From positions 1,860,001 to 1,924,000 of the forward strand of contig OY729432.1 in NCBI GenBank assembly GCA_963422385.1: a stretch of 64,000 bases of DNA. The letters run 5' to 3'. The notes under the pieces are model-generated. The model did not search any database. It was given only the letters and a program-made list of their open reading frames with translations, and was not told the DNA's origin. Both the position numbers and the translations under genes were made by a program. This document shows positions 7,552-16,931 of the stretch, one piece after another; the first letter of the stretch is position 1, and each line of letters opens with the position of its first letter. This stretch comes from JAJDTQ01 sp963422385 (GTDB lineage Bacteria; Desulfobacterota; Binatia; UBA9968; JAJDTQ01).

Positions 7552-8067
7552 TCAGAGCTTGGCGAGGCGTTCGCGGCGTACCCGCTCGGCCTTGGAAGGC
7601 CGCCGTGGATTGCCTTTCTTGCGCCTGTCCGGACTCCATGGCGGGTTTTCGAAGTCGCCGGCGTCTTCCATTGAATCGGCCGCCGCTGGATCCGTTCGCA
7701 TCTTCCCGAGAAACTCGCCGACGTAAACCGCCACGGCGCCCCCGCTTTCCACGCTGCGGCGCAGGTCGCGATCAGAGGTCACGACGACGCACTGTGCCCC
7801 CAACTCCCGTGCCAGGCGCTCGATGACCGCATCGGCCTTTTCCCCGTAACGAGAGAATACGACCGTCACCTCCCCCACCTGCTCCCGCGTCTCGTGGTTG
7901 CGGCCGTTTCGCCACCCGTCGAAGACCGTGGTCAGGGCATGGCCCGTGCGCGCCTGATATCCCGCCACTTCCTTGACGAGGTCGGCCCGCTTCTGCTCCA
8001 GGTCGCCGCGCAGACCCTGCTCACTGCCGATGACGTTATAGCCGTCGACCACGATATGGAACGGCAT
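7552..8067 (-). CDS. NYN-domain (YacP/Rae1-like) putative ribonuclease
   Basis: PIN-like NYN fold of 171 residues. It begins FHIVVDGYNVIGSE, with the first catalytic Asp in VDGYN, followed by TTVFDGWRNG, VVFSRYGEKADAVIERLA and VVVTSDRDLRR, the other acidic motifs of the family. Bacillus Rae1/YacP cleaves mRNA on the ribosome; that function here is by family only. The C terminus is basic (RRKKGNPRRPSKAERVRRERL). The frame extends 30 codons further upstream to an ATG at 8157, but ATG 8067 gives the family N terminus. Confidence 0.82.
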   Translation of the reverse strand: MPFHIVVDGYNVIGSEQGLRGDLEQKRADLVKEVAGYQARTGHALTTVFDGWRNGRNHETREQVGEVTVVFSRYGEKADAVIERLARELGAQCVVVTSDRDLRRSVESGGAVAVYVGEFLGKMRTDPAAADSMEDAGDFENPPWSPDRRKKGNPRRPSKAERVRRERLAKL

Positions 8068-8273
8068 GGATGGCTTTCCCCCCTGCTTGCGACCGTAACC
8101 GATAACCCGTGTGAAGCCAAGGGTTTTCCCTGAGGACTGAGAAGCCGGGGGTTTCACTAGTTCGATGGAAATGTTGTAAGCTCGCTCTGTTCCGGAGACC
8201 TGCCGGATCGGGTCTCGATGCGGAGGAGCCGGGGCGAGGCCAGAAAATCCAACCGAGAAAGCGAGTCCGAGTG

Positions 8274-9437
8274 ATGTTCAACAAGGCCAAACGTATCCGT
8301 GAGTTGCCACCCTATCTGTTCGCCGAGATTGACCGGAAGAAGCGGGCCGCCCAGGCCAAGGGGGTGGATCTGATCGACCTGGGCATCGGCGACCCCGACA
8401 TGCCCACGCCCGGAAGGATCATCCGGAAGCTTTCGGAGACCGCGACGAAACCCGCCAACCACCGCTATCCCAACAGTTCGGGCATGATGGAGTTCCGCCA
8501 GGCGGTGGCCGACTGGTACGGCCGGCGCTTCGGCGTGACGCTGGACCCGGCCACCGAGGTGTGCTCGCTCATCGGATCCAAGGAGGGCGTGGCCAACATG
8601 GCGGTGGCCTACGTGGACCCCGGGGACGTGGTGCTGGTGCCCACCCCGGCGTATCCCGTGTACGAGATCGGTACGAAGTTCAACGGCGGCGAGGTCCATT
8701 TTCTGCCGTTGCGGCGCGAGAACGGGTTCCTTCCCGATCTATCCGGTATCCCCGCGGAGGTGATCGAGCGGGCAAAGATGCTGTGGCTCAACTATCCCAA
8801 CAATCCCACCGGCGCGGTGGCGGACGAGAGCTTCCTCAAGGAGGCGGTGGAATTCGCCCGCCGGCACCAGATCGTTCTGTGCCACGACGCCGCGTACACG
8901 GAGACCGGCTTCGACGGGTATCGCGCTCCGAGCATCCTGCAGGTGGAGGGAGCGAAGGAAGTGGCCATCGAGTTCCATTCGCTGTCGAAGACCTTCAACA
9001 TGACCGGTTGGCGCATCGGCATGGCGGTGGGCTGTCCGGAGTTGGTGGCGACTCTGGGACAGGTGAAATCCAACGTCGACTCGGGAGTCTTCCAGCCGGT
9101 GCAGGAAGCGGCCATCCTCGCCCTCGACCACGCGGAGGAGTTCCTGGCGCCCATTCGGGAAGTGTACCGGGAACGGCGCGACACGGTGGTGGACGGACTC
9201 CGCCGCGCGGGTTTCGAGCTTCCGGCGCCCCGGGCGACCTTCTACGTCTGGCTGCCCGTGCCCGTGGAATGGAGCTCCGTGGACTTCACTGCCCGGCTCC
9301 TGGACGAGGCCGGCATCGTCACCACTCCCGGCAACGGCTTCGGCGCGCCCGGCGAGGGGTTCATTCGGATGACCCTGTGTTCGCCGGCCGATCGTCTCCA
9401 GGAGGCCGTGGAACGCCTCCGGCAGGTCAGCCTCTAG
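8274..9437 (+). CDS. dapL: LL-diaminopimelate aminotransferase (class I/II aminotransferase)
   Basis: PLP enzyme converting tetrahydrodipicolinate directly to LL-diaminopimelate in lysine and murein synthesis. It has 387 residues. The motifs RIRELPPYLFAEIDRKK, DLGIGDPDMPTP, PNSSGMMEFRQAVADWYGRRFGV and the PLP lysine in HSLSKTFNMTGWRIG (near residue 235) fit DapL. The nearest alternative is a generic alanine/aspartate aminotransferase. A GTG directly before ATG 8274 is an alternative start. folK follows after 9 nt. Confidence 0.82.
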   Translation: MFNKAKRIRELPPYLFAEIDRKKRAAQAKGVDLIDLGIGDPDMPTPGRIIRKLSETATKPANHRYPNSSGMMEFRQAVADWYGRRFGVTLDPATEVCSLIGSKEGVANMAVAYVDPGDVVLVPTPAYPVYEIGTKFNGGEVHFLPLRRENGFLPDLSGIPAEVIERAKMLWLNYPNNPTGAVADESFLKEAVEFARRHQIVLCHDAAYTETGFDGYRAPSILQVEGAKEVAIEFHSLSKTFNMTGWRIGMAVGCPELVATLGQVKSNVDSGVFQPVQEAAILALDHAEEFLAPIREVYRERRDTVVDGLRRAGFELPAPRATFYVWLPVPVEWSSVDFTARLLDEAGIVTTPGNGFGAPGEGFIRMTLCSPADRLQEAVERLRQVSL

Positions 9438-9446
9438 CACAAAACC

Positions 9447-9953
9447 GTGGAGCATCGCGCCTACATCGGGGTGGGCTCGAATCAGGGGAAGAAGGAGGAC
9501 AACTGTCGTCGCGCCGTTCAGGAGATCGGGCGAATGCCCCAAACCCGCCTGCGGGAGGCCTCGACCTGGTTCGTGACCGAGCCGTGGGGCGCGGCGAGCA
9601 CGGAATGGTACGTCAACGGAGTCGTGGCCGTTGACACGGGCCTGCAACCGGCGGCCCTGCTGCAACACTGTCAGGCCCTCGAAAGGAAGATGGGCCGCCG
9701 GCCCGGCCCTGTTCGCTGGGCGGACCGGGTCATCGATCTGGACATCCTCTTTTTCGATGATATGGTTTTGGAAGGACCCGAGTTGACTGTCCCGCACCCG
9801 GAGCTTCACCGTCGGCGATTCGTGCTGGTTCCGTTGTGCGAGATCGCGCCGAACCTGAAACACGCGCGCCTGGGCAGTGATATCCGGGAGCTCCTGGCCC
9901 GGGTGGAAGATAACCTACGGGTCCATGAGGTAGCCGCACCTCGAGGTGCATGA
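9447..9953 (+). CDS. folK: 2-amino-4-hydroxy-6-hydroxymethyldihydropteridine diphosphokinase
   Basis: HPPK of folate synthesis, transferring pyrophosphate from ATP. The 168-residue protein has AYIGVGSNQGKKEDNCRRAV at the N terminus, STWFVTEPWG, and the signature RWADRVIDLDILFFDD near residue 92, followed by VPHPELHRRRFVLVPLCEI. GTG 9447 is the only start consistent with the conserved first strand. It probably shares a transcript with dapL upstream. Confidence 0.93.
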   Translation: MEHRAYIGVGSNQGKKEDNCRRAVQEIGRMPQTRLREASTWFVTEPWGAASTEWYVNGVVAVDTGLQPAALLQHCQALERKMGRRPGPVRWADRVIDLDILFFDDMVLEGPELTVPHPELHRRRFVLVPLCEIAPNLKHARLGSDIRELLARVEDNLRVHEVAAPRGA

Positions 9954-9983
9954 GCCACGACGATCATCGACGGTGCCACTGCC

Positions 9984-10211
9984 ATGATCTTCAGGTTTCT
10001 GATACTGGGCTTGTTGGCCTATCTGGTGCTGATGCTGGTCTACTCCAGCATCAGACGCAAAGGCAGGAGCACGGATCCGTCCCAGGGCGAATCCATGGTG
10101 CTCGATCCCCACTGCAAGAGCTACGTCCCCAGGAACGAGGCCTACCAATCACACGGGCACTACTTCTGTAGTGAGGAATGTGCCCACGCGTATGGGTCCG
10201 GGCAGGTCTGA
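9984..10211 (+). CDS. Small membrane protein with MYM/TRASH-like zinc-binding tail (PP0621-like)
   Basis: A 75-residue protein with one N-terminal transmembrane helix (residues 2-22, IFRFLILGLLAYLVLMLVYS), a basic linker, and a metal-binding tail MVLDPHCKSYVPRNEA...YFCSEECAHAY with three cysteines. This layout matches the PP0621 family of small membrane-anchored zinc-finger proteins of unknown function. Its start is 30 nt after folK and it may be the last gene of the dapL-folK unit. Confidence 0.75.
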   Translation: MIFRFLILGLLAYLVLMLVYSSIRRKGRSTDPSQGESMVLDPHCKSYVPRNEAYQSHGHYFCSEECAHAYGSGQV

Positions 10212-10241
10212 AACCGTTTGCATTGCCGGCCGGTGGCGGTC

Positions 10242-10811
<570 letters not shown>

Positions 10812-10844
10812 GTTGGCGTCCCGTCCTCCAAATACGTCTACGAA

Positions 10845-12335
10845 TTATCGCTCTTTTCTCCAGGATTCCGCCAGCTCGATGGCCTTGAGCATGCCCCGGG
10901 CCTTGTTGAGGGTCTCGTCGTACTCCGCGGAGGGATCGGAGTCCGCCACGATGCCGGCTCCCGCCTGAATGACCGCGGTGCCGTTGTGAACCGTGATGGT
11001 ACGGATGGCGATGCAGGTGTCCAGGTTGTTGTTGAAGCTCAAGTAGCCCACGGCTCCGGCGTACAGACCCCGCCTTTGCGGCTCAAGCTCGCTGATGATC
11101 TGCATGGCCCTGACCTTGGGCGCCCCGGAGACCGTTCCTGCGGGAAAGCAGGAGCCGAAGAGTTCCAGCGGCGTCTTTCCACGGGCCAGCTCCGCCTTGA
11201 TGTTGGAGACGATGTGCATGACGTGGGAATAGTGCTCGATGGTCATGAGTTGGTTCACCTCCACCGATCCTACTACGGCCACCCGCCCCACGTCGTTGCG
11301 CCCGAGGTCCACCAGCATGATGTGCTCGGCCCGCTCTTTCGGGTCCGCCAGGAGATCCTCCTCCAGGTCTCGTTCCTGCTGCGGATCCCTGCCGCGGGGC
11401 CGGGTGCCGGCGATGGGCCGGAGGGCGATGTTTCGTCCGGTGAGGCGGACCAGGATCTCCGGGGAGGAGCCGATGATCTTGAGGTCGTCCAGCTCGAGAA
11501 AGAACATGTAAGGAGACGGATTGGTGAATCGCAGGGCGCGGTAGATCTCGAACGGCTCCGCCCGTGTCCGGGCCTCCAGCCGCTGGGACAGCACCACCTG
11601 GATGACGTCGCCCGCCGCGATGTACTCCTTCCCCTTCCGCACCATGGCGTGGAATTTTCGCGGCGTGACGTTGGAGTTGTACTGGATGTTATTCCCGGAA
11701 CCGGCGAGACTCCTGGCTTCCAGGGTGGTGGGCGATTTCCGCAGGGAAGACCGCAGCTTCTCGATGCGGGAGACGGCGTCCCCGTAGAGAACCCGCAGGC
11801 GCGCGCCTTTCTCGATGGGGGCATTGTCGATGATCGTGATGGTGTGCTTGAGGTTGTCGAAGCTCACCAGCGTGCGCACCAGCAGGAAGTAGACGTCCGG
11901 AAAGCGGCCGGCCCGTTCCGCCGCGTTGGAAACTCCGTGGAGCATCTCCACCGCGTCGTACGCCACGTACCCCAACGCCCCGCCGGTGAAGGGGAGATCC
12001 GGGATGGTGGTGGCCGGCTGGTGCCCGTCGAGGATCTCCGCCAGCGCCTTCAACGGATCGTCGCAGGTCCACGACTGCTTCTTCCGGCCTCGGGTCACCT
12101 CCACCTCGCGGCCCCAGGCTTTGAAGACCAGCGCCGGCGCCGTGCCGAGAAACGAATAGCGCGCCCAGCGCTCGCTGCCTTCCACGCTTTCCAGCAGGAA
12201 CGAGTGGCGGCTCTTCTTGAGGCGATTGTAGAATGATACCGGGGTCTCTAGATCCATCAGGATCTCCTCGTACACCGGGACCATGTTTCCCTGCTTGGCG
12301 AGATCAGCGAACTCTCGGTACGAAGGTTGGATCAT
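10845..12335 (-). CDS. trpE: Anthranilate synthase component I
   Basis: Chorismate-utilising enzyme making anthranilate, first step of tryptophan synthesis. The 496-residue protein has the N-terminal regulatory half with the feedback motif LLESVEGSERWARYSF and the catalytic half with PIAGTRPRGRDPQQERDLEEDLL, HIMLVDLGRNDVGRV and CFPAGTVSGAPKVRAMQII. Start ATG 12335 gives a standard N terminus. A -10-like TAGAAT (complement, 12399-12394) lies about 60 nt upstream but has a poor -35. No leader peptide rich in Trp codons was found, so attenuation is not supported. Confidence 0.96.
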   Translation of the reverse strand: MIQPSYREFADLAKQGNMVPVYEEILMDLETPVSFYNRLKKSRHSFLLESVEGSERWARYSFLGTAPALVFKAWGREVEVTRGRKKQSWTCDDPLKALAEILDGHQPATTIPDLPFTGGALGYVAYDAVEMLHGVSNAAERAGRFPDVYFLLVRTLVSFDNLKHTITIIDNAPIEKGARLRVLYGDAVSRIEKLRSSLRKSPTTLEARSLAGSGNNIQYNSNVTPRKFHAMVRKGKEYIAAGDVIQVVLSQRLEARTRAEPFEIYRALRFTNPSPYMFFLELDDLKIIGSSPEILVRLTGRNIALRPIAGTRPRGRDPQQERDLEEDLLADPKERAEHIMLVDLGRNDVGRVAVVGSVEVNQLMTIEHYSHVMHIVSNIKAELARGKTPLELFGSCFPAGTVSGAPKVRAMQIISELEPQRRGLYAGAVGYLSFNNNLDTCIAIRTITVHNGTAVIQAGAGIVADSDPSAEYDETLNKARGMLKAIELAESWRKER

Positions 12336-12471
12336 GTGTTGTGGAGGGTGTTGCGCGACCGACGAAACCGTTTCAATTCCCGGCCAACCGCCAATTCTAG
12401 CTGAAATGCCTTCATGCCGCTAATGTTCCGGCCCCCCACCGACCGAACAGGGTGTTCCGGCTCTGGTCCAA

Positions 12472-12500
12472 TTGACAACAGAGTTGCTGTTTGTCATGAT
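12472..12500 (+). promoter_or_regulatory. Predicted promoter of the first AAA_14 ATPase
   Basis: TTGACA (12472-12477) and CATGAT (12495-12500) are 17 nt apart, about 33 nt upstream of the ATPase ATG. The surrounding 60 bases are visibly more AT-rich than the flanking genes. Confidence 0.5.
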
Positions 12501-12532
12501 ATCCAACAGCATAATCGTTGATTGTCACAAGA

Positions 12533-13681
12533 ATGATTGCTCCAATCATTGCACGTTATCTCGACGCCAGAGAGCTTCTGAAACAGAGGTCCTGTTTCCT
12601 CTTCGGCCCACGGCAGACGGGAAAATCCACACTGATCCGCCACCAACTCGCGGACATCCGTACGTACAATCTGCTCGATCAGGCGCTCTACATCCGTCTC
12701 TCCAGAAACCCGGCGTTGATCAGAGAGGCACTCGCGCCACAAACACAAATCATCGTGATCGACGAAATTCAAAAGATGCCGGTCCTGTTGAACGAAGTTC
12801 AACTCATGATCGAAGAGTACGGTGTTCGATTCTTTCTGACGGGGTCGAGTGCGCGCACGTTACGGCGCAAGGGGGTCAATCTGCTCGGCGGCCGGGCCCG
12901 TTCACGCGTGCTGCATCCGTTTGTCAGTGCCGAGCTTGGCGACCATTTCCGTTTGGAAAGGGCCCTCGAGTTCGGCTTGCTGCCGTCGGTCTATTTTTCC
13001 GACGCGCCGGCGGAAGACCTTGCCGCTTACTCGGGAGACTACCTCAGGGAGGAGGTCGCGGCAGAGGCCCTGGTCCGAAATATCGGCGCATTCAGTCGGT
13101 TTCTGGAAGTGGCGGCGCTGTCGCACGGCCGGATGATCAATTTCTCGCAGATTGCGAGTGACGCCCAGGTGCCTGCGTCCACGGTGCGAGAGTATTACGG
13201 GATCCTCGAGGACACGTTCATCGCGCATGAAGTGCCCGCGTATACCGAAACCCGCAAACGCAAGGCGATCTCGACATCCAAGTACTATCTGTTCGACGTT
13301 GGTTTGGCGCGTCATCTGCAGGGGCGTCGCGGCCTGCCCTTGGGCACAGCCGAGTATGGCGAGGCGTTCGAGAGCTTTGTGTTGCAAGAAATCAAGGGGT
13401 TCTGCGACTACCACCTGCTCGACCCGCCCAGGTACTGGCGTTCGAAGTCTCAGTTCGAAGTGGATTTCGTGGTCGGCGAACTCGCCGTTGAAGTGAAAGC
13501 CAAAAAGGCAGTGTCACACCGGGACCTGAGAGGGCTGCGGGCGCTTCGTGAAGAGAACAGGCTCTCACACTATGTGCTTGTATCCCTGGAGCCCATGGCC
13601 CGTCGGGTGGACGGCATCGATATCCTCCCGTGGCGTGAGTTCCTTACCCGATTGTGGCGCGGTGAGTGGCCGACGTCTTGA
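12533..13681 (+). CDS. ATP-binding protein, AAA_14 plus DUF4143 domains (copy 1)
   Basis: A 382-residue member of the AAA_14/DUF4143 family. Walker A is FGPRQTGKST near residue 24, Walker B is IIVIDEIQKMP near residue 80, and sensor 1 lies in FFLTGSSARTLRRKGVNLLGGRA. The C-terminal half has the DUF4143 pattern ending in WRSKSQFEVDFVV...VEVKAKK, a PD-(D/E)xK-like core in which the D and the ExK are visible. These proteins are common in accessory DNA and their job is not settled. A TTG at 12518 is an alternative start. A paralogue lies at 18454-19605. Confidence 0.85.
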   Translation: MIAPIIARYLDARELLKQRSCFLFGPRQTGKSTLIRHQLADIRTYNLLDQALYIRLSRNPALIREALAPQTQIIVIDEIQKMPVLLNEVQLMIEEYGVRFFLTGSSARTLRRKGVNLLGGRARSRVLHPFVSAELGDHFRLERALEFGLLPSVYFSDAPAEDLAAYSGDYLREEVAAEALVRNIGAFSRFLEVAALSHGRMINFSQIASDAQVPASTVREYYGILEDTFIAHEVPAYTETRKRKAISTSKYYLFDVGLARHLQGRRGLPLGTAEYGEAFESFVLQEIKGFCDYHLLDPPRYWRSKSQFEVDFVVGELAVEVKAKKAVSHRDLRGLRALREENRLSHYVLVSLEPMARRVDGIDILPWREFLTRLWRGEWPTS

Positions 13682-13692
13682 AAACACAAGCC

Positions 13693-14136
13693 ATGAAAGT
13701 GCGGCGGTTATTTCTGCTGGGGTGCGTGCTTCTGCTTTGCGGCCAAGCTGCGTGTGGCGACGCCCCGTTGGTGGTGTTCGAGGGCCCCGAGGGAACCAAG
13801 GCCACGTTCCGGGTGGAGGTGGCCGACACCGCCGAGGAGCGCCGCTGGGGGTTGATGTACCGAAGCGGGCTGGGAGAGGATGAGGGCATGCTGTTCGTGT
13901 TTCCGGACGAGAAGGCTCACTCGTTCTGGATGAAGAATACTCCCCTGTCCCTGGACATCATCTTCATGGACCGGCGCCGGCGAGTGGTGGGGATCATCCA
14001 CGACACCATTCCGTTCTCCACCCGTTCCGTCGGGGTGGGGTTCCCCAGTCGATACGTGCTGGAGGTTCGGGCCGGCCTGGCGCGCCGAAAGGGCATCGTG
14101 GAGGGCGATGTGGCGCGCTTCGACCGCGTTCCGTAG
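13693..14136 (+). CDS. DUF192 family lipoprotein
   Basis: A 147-residue protein with a lipoprotein-type signal: basic MKVRR, a hydrophobic stretch and a lipobox-like QAAC around residue 22. The DUF192 domain follows: ERRWGLMYRSGLGEDEGMLFVFPDEKAHSFWMKNTPLSLDIIFMDR and PSRYVLEVRAG. The family's function is unknown. ATG 13693 is preferred over an in-frame GTG at 13666 because the signal then begins at its basic end. It starts 11 nt after the ATPase stop. Confidence 0.85.
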   Translation: MKVRRLFLLGCVLLLCGQAACGDAPLVVFEGPEGTKATFRVEVADTAEERRWGLMYRSGLGEDEGMLFVFPDEKAHSFWMKNTPLSLDIIFMDRRRRVVGIIHDTIPFSTRSVGVGFPSRYVLEVRAGLARRKGIVEGDVARFDRVP

Positions 14137-14206
14137 AGGCGACCGCGTTCGGACCTCCTTCGACGAATCGGGGCGGACAGGCTCCCAGGGAGGCGCGAAG
14201 TCTTGG

Positions 14207-15274
14207 TCAGATTTCCCTGAAAAAGTAGGGTCGGATGGGCTGCAGGCGCTCGTCGTAGGTGTCCGGATCGAGCAGCCAGAGGGTCGCCGCAATGCTGCTC
14301 AGGAGCGAGTTCCCGTCCTGGGACGTGAAACACGTACCCACTACCTCGTGGTCTCTCCGCAACGCCAGGCTTTGGGTGACGATGGCGGTATGGTTCAGAA
14401 TGCGTCCGAACAGTCCGTGGTCCCGGCCGAAGGAGAACACCGCCGCCGCCGACTTCTTTTCGGTAACGGCGATGCGGCGGTTGGAGCGGATCCGCTGCAT
14501 GATCCGCTCCATGTCGATGGCGCGCTTGAGGATCAGGTTGAAGTGAATCGTGTGCATGTACTGGGTGTTGATCTTGAGAGCGGACGAATAGATGTCCAGG
14601 TCGAGCCCCAGGGACTTGAACAGGTAGTAGGCGTCGCGTCCCTGGTGGGTACCGAACCTGTCGTCGTCGTGCCGTCCCACCTCGGGCGCGGGAATGAAGT
14701 CCCCTTCCTGGCTGATGTCGTTGGCCCGCCGCATGCAGACGAACCTTCCAGCCTCGAGGTTGTCTTCCTTCTCCGGTCCCAGGGCGATGGTGTCGATGAG
14801 CACCGCCAGGTTGTGGGTATTGCAGCTCACTACCTGGACGAAGCGGTCTTCTTCTCTTTCGAGGGCGGCGTCGTTGATGCCCCGGGCGTACATCTTGCCA
14901 AAACCGAACTCGCTGCCTTGGGCGATGAACCCCTTGCCGTTCTTTCCGGCATAGTGTTGGTAGTACTTCTCCTTGTTCTCGTTTCCGACCGGAGTGCAGT
15001 CGATGACCACGGAGGCCCGCTCGATGGCCGCTTCCGAGTCGAAGGACGGGTCCATACTCATCTTGGCGAACTCGTCCCAACGGTCCTTCGTGACGCTCAG
15101 CCGGGCCCCCTTGCCCTGAAGCGCGATGACCTTGGAGCGGTCGGTGACCCGCGGGGTCTGCTTGTTGAACGTCACCTCATCGATGCCAAAGGCTTCCCTG
15201 AAGCTCGCCAGAATGCCTATGAGCGGCTCACCTATGGTACCCGTACCGACAACGTGAACGACTTTCTTGTCCAT
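14207..15274 (-). CDS. Type II (archaeal-type) glyceraldehyde-3-phosphate dehydrogenase homologue
   Basis: A 355-residue oxidoreductase. The N-terminal VVHVVGTGTIGEPLIG is a Rossmann motif. The segments VVIDCTPVG, GFIAQGSEFGFGK, the catalytic-Cys region VVSCNTHNL near residue 148, RFVCMRRAND, QYMHTIHFNL and FSFGRDHGLFGR line up by eye with archaeal type II GAPDH. The canonical SCNTTG reads SCNTHN, so catalysis on GAP is plausible but not certain. The Shine-Dalgarno GAGGAG precedes ATG 15274. It diverges from tldD and stands apart from any glycolytic gene. Confidence 0.7.
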   Translation of the reverse strand: MDKKVVHVVGTGTIGEPLIGILASFREAFGIDEVTFNKQTPRVTDRSKVIALQGKGARLSVTKDRWDEFAKMSMDPSFDSEAAIERASVVIDCTPVGNENKEKYYQHYAGKNGKGFIAQGSEFGFGKMYARGINDAALEREEDRFVQVVSCNTHNLAVLIDTIALGPEKEDNLEAGRFVCMRRANDISQEGDFIPAPEVGRHDDDRFGTHQGRDAYYLFKSLGLDLDIYSSALKINTQYMHTIHFNLILKRAIDMERIMQRIRSNRRIAVTEKKSAAAVFSFGRDHGLFGRILNHTAIVTQSLALRRDHEVVGTCFTSQDGNSLLSSIAATLWLLDPDTYDERLQPIRPYFFREI

Positions 15275-15436
15275 CGGTTCAACTCCTCGAAGCTGACGCC
15301 GGGCGCGCGCCGCGTCCTTTCATGTTCCATGCATTGCCGGTACACTGTTTCAGTACCGAGGGGCGGGGAGGAACGGCCGCGCGACGGATCTCCCCCCAGC
15401 ATACAAGCAAGTCCGACGTAAAAAAAGGGGAGCGTT

Positions 15437-16924
15437 TTGAACAAGAGCCTTGCGAGCCGGTCCGCGTTCTCGGCGACGGCGTTCTTCGATGAGCAGTTTG
15501 GCCTCACCGCACGGGACCTGGATCAGGTCCTGGGCCGGGCGATGGCCCGGAAGGCGGACTACGCGGACCTCTTTTTCGAGTACCGGACCCACGACCAGGT
15601 CCATCTCGAGGAGGGTCTGGTCAAGCATGCGGCGGTATCCACTGCCAACGGCGTCGGCGCGCGGGTGCTGGCCGAGGACAAGACCGGATACGCGTTCACC
15701 GATGACGTGACCATAAAGAACCTGGATTCGGCGGTGCGCACGGCCAACGTCATCGCCAACGACCGGGGTTCGGATTTGCCGGCGCGTATTCCCGTGCCCG
15801 CCGCCCCGCGACACGACCTCTATCCGGTGCCTCACTCGTTCCCGGATGTTCCCCTGGAACGCAAGATCGGTCTGTTGCAGGACCTGGACCGGTTTGCCAG
15901 AAAGGCGGACCCCCGGGTCAAAGGGGTTTTCGCCTCCCTTTCGCTGGAGAACAAGGTGGTCCTCATCGCCTCATCGCAGGGCTGGGTGCTGGGGGACTTC
16001 CAGCCCCTGGTGCGTTGCAACGTCCGCTGCATCGTCGAAGCCGACGGCAAGCGGCAGGCCGGTTACTTCGGATGGGGCGGGCGCGTGTCGCTGGACGACT
16101 GCACCGACGCGGAACGGTGTGAAGCCCATGCTCGGGAGGCGGTGCGCAGGGCGCTGGTAAACCTCGATGCGGTGGCGGCCCCCGCCGGTCCCATGGACGT
16201 GGTCCTCGGGCCGGGCTGGCCCGGCATCCTGCTTCACGAGGCCATCGGGCACGGACTGGAGGCCGACTTCAACCGGCGGCGGACCTCGGCCTTCTCCGGG
16301 CGCATCGGCGAGCGGGTGGCCACCGAGCTTTGCACCGTCGTGGACGACGGCACCATCCCGCGGCGGCGCGGCTCTCTCAACGTGGACGACGAGGGCACGC
16401 CGACCCGGCGCACCGTGCTGATCGAAAAGGGAATTCTGCGAGGCTACCTGCACGACCGGTTGAATGCCTCGCTCCTGGGCATGGAGCTCACCGGCAACGG
16501 CCGCCGCGAGAGCTACGCCCATGTGCCCATGCCGCGTATGACCAATACCTTCATGCTGGCCGGAGAAGAGGAACCGCAGGACATCATCCGCTCGGTGAAG
16601 GACGGCCTCTACGCGGTCTCCTTCGGCGGCGGACAGGTGGACATCACCAGCGGCAAGTTCGTCTTCTCCGCCAACGAGGCATACCGGATCGAGGACGGCC
16701 GGGTGACCCATCCGGTGCGGGATGCCACCCTCATCGGCAACGGACCCGACGTGCTCACGCGCGTCAGCCGGGTGGGGTCGGACCTGTCGCTGGACGACGG
16801 GATCGGCACCTGCGGCAAGGACGGCCAGGGCGTTCCCGTGGGCGTCGGACTACCCACGGTCCGAGTGGACCAGGTGGTGGTGGGCGGCACCGCGGTGCGC
16901 GGTTCCGGCTCCTTCCAGGGTTGA
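15437..16924 (+). CDS. tldD: Metalloprotease TldD
   Basis: Zinc protease that with TldE/PmbA digests modified peptides and DNA-gyrase-related substrates. It has 495 residues. The HExxxH-type zinc motif is GILLHEAIGHGLEADFNRR near residue 270, and the C-terminal part has MTNTFMLAGEEEPQDIIRSVKDGLYAV and GNGPDVLTRVSRVG. A TTG start is preceded by AAGGGGAG. The partner gene begins 7 nt downstream. Confidence 0.94.
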   Translation: MNKSLASRSAFSATAFFDEQFGLTARDLDQVLGRAMARKADYADLFFEYRTHDQVHLEEGLVKHAAVSTANGVGARVLAEDKTGYAFTDDVTIKNLDSAVRTANVIANDRGSDLPARIPVPAAPRHDLYPVPHSFPDVPLERKIGLLQDLDRFARKADPRVKGVFASLSLENKVVLIASSQGWVLGDFQPLVRCNVRCIVEADGKRQAGYFGWGGRVSLDDCTDAERCEAHAREAVRRALVNLDAVAAPAGPMDVVLGPGWPGILLHEAIGHGLEADFNRRRTSAFSGRIGERVATELCTVVDDGTIPRRRGSLNVDDEGTPTRRTVLIEKGILRGYLHDRLNASLLGMELTGNGRRESYAHVPMPRMTNTFMLAGEEEPQDIIRSVKDGLYAVSFGGGQVDITSGKFVFSANEAYRIEDGRVTHPVRDATLIGNGPDVLTRVSRVGSDLSLDDGIGTCGKDGQGVPVGVGLPTVRVDQVVVGGTAVRGSGSFQG

Positions 16925-16931
16925 GGCGGCG

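Noticed and set aside
12336..12470. trp attenuator
   Set aside because: No leader peptide with Trp codons and no alternating hairpins.
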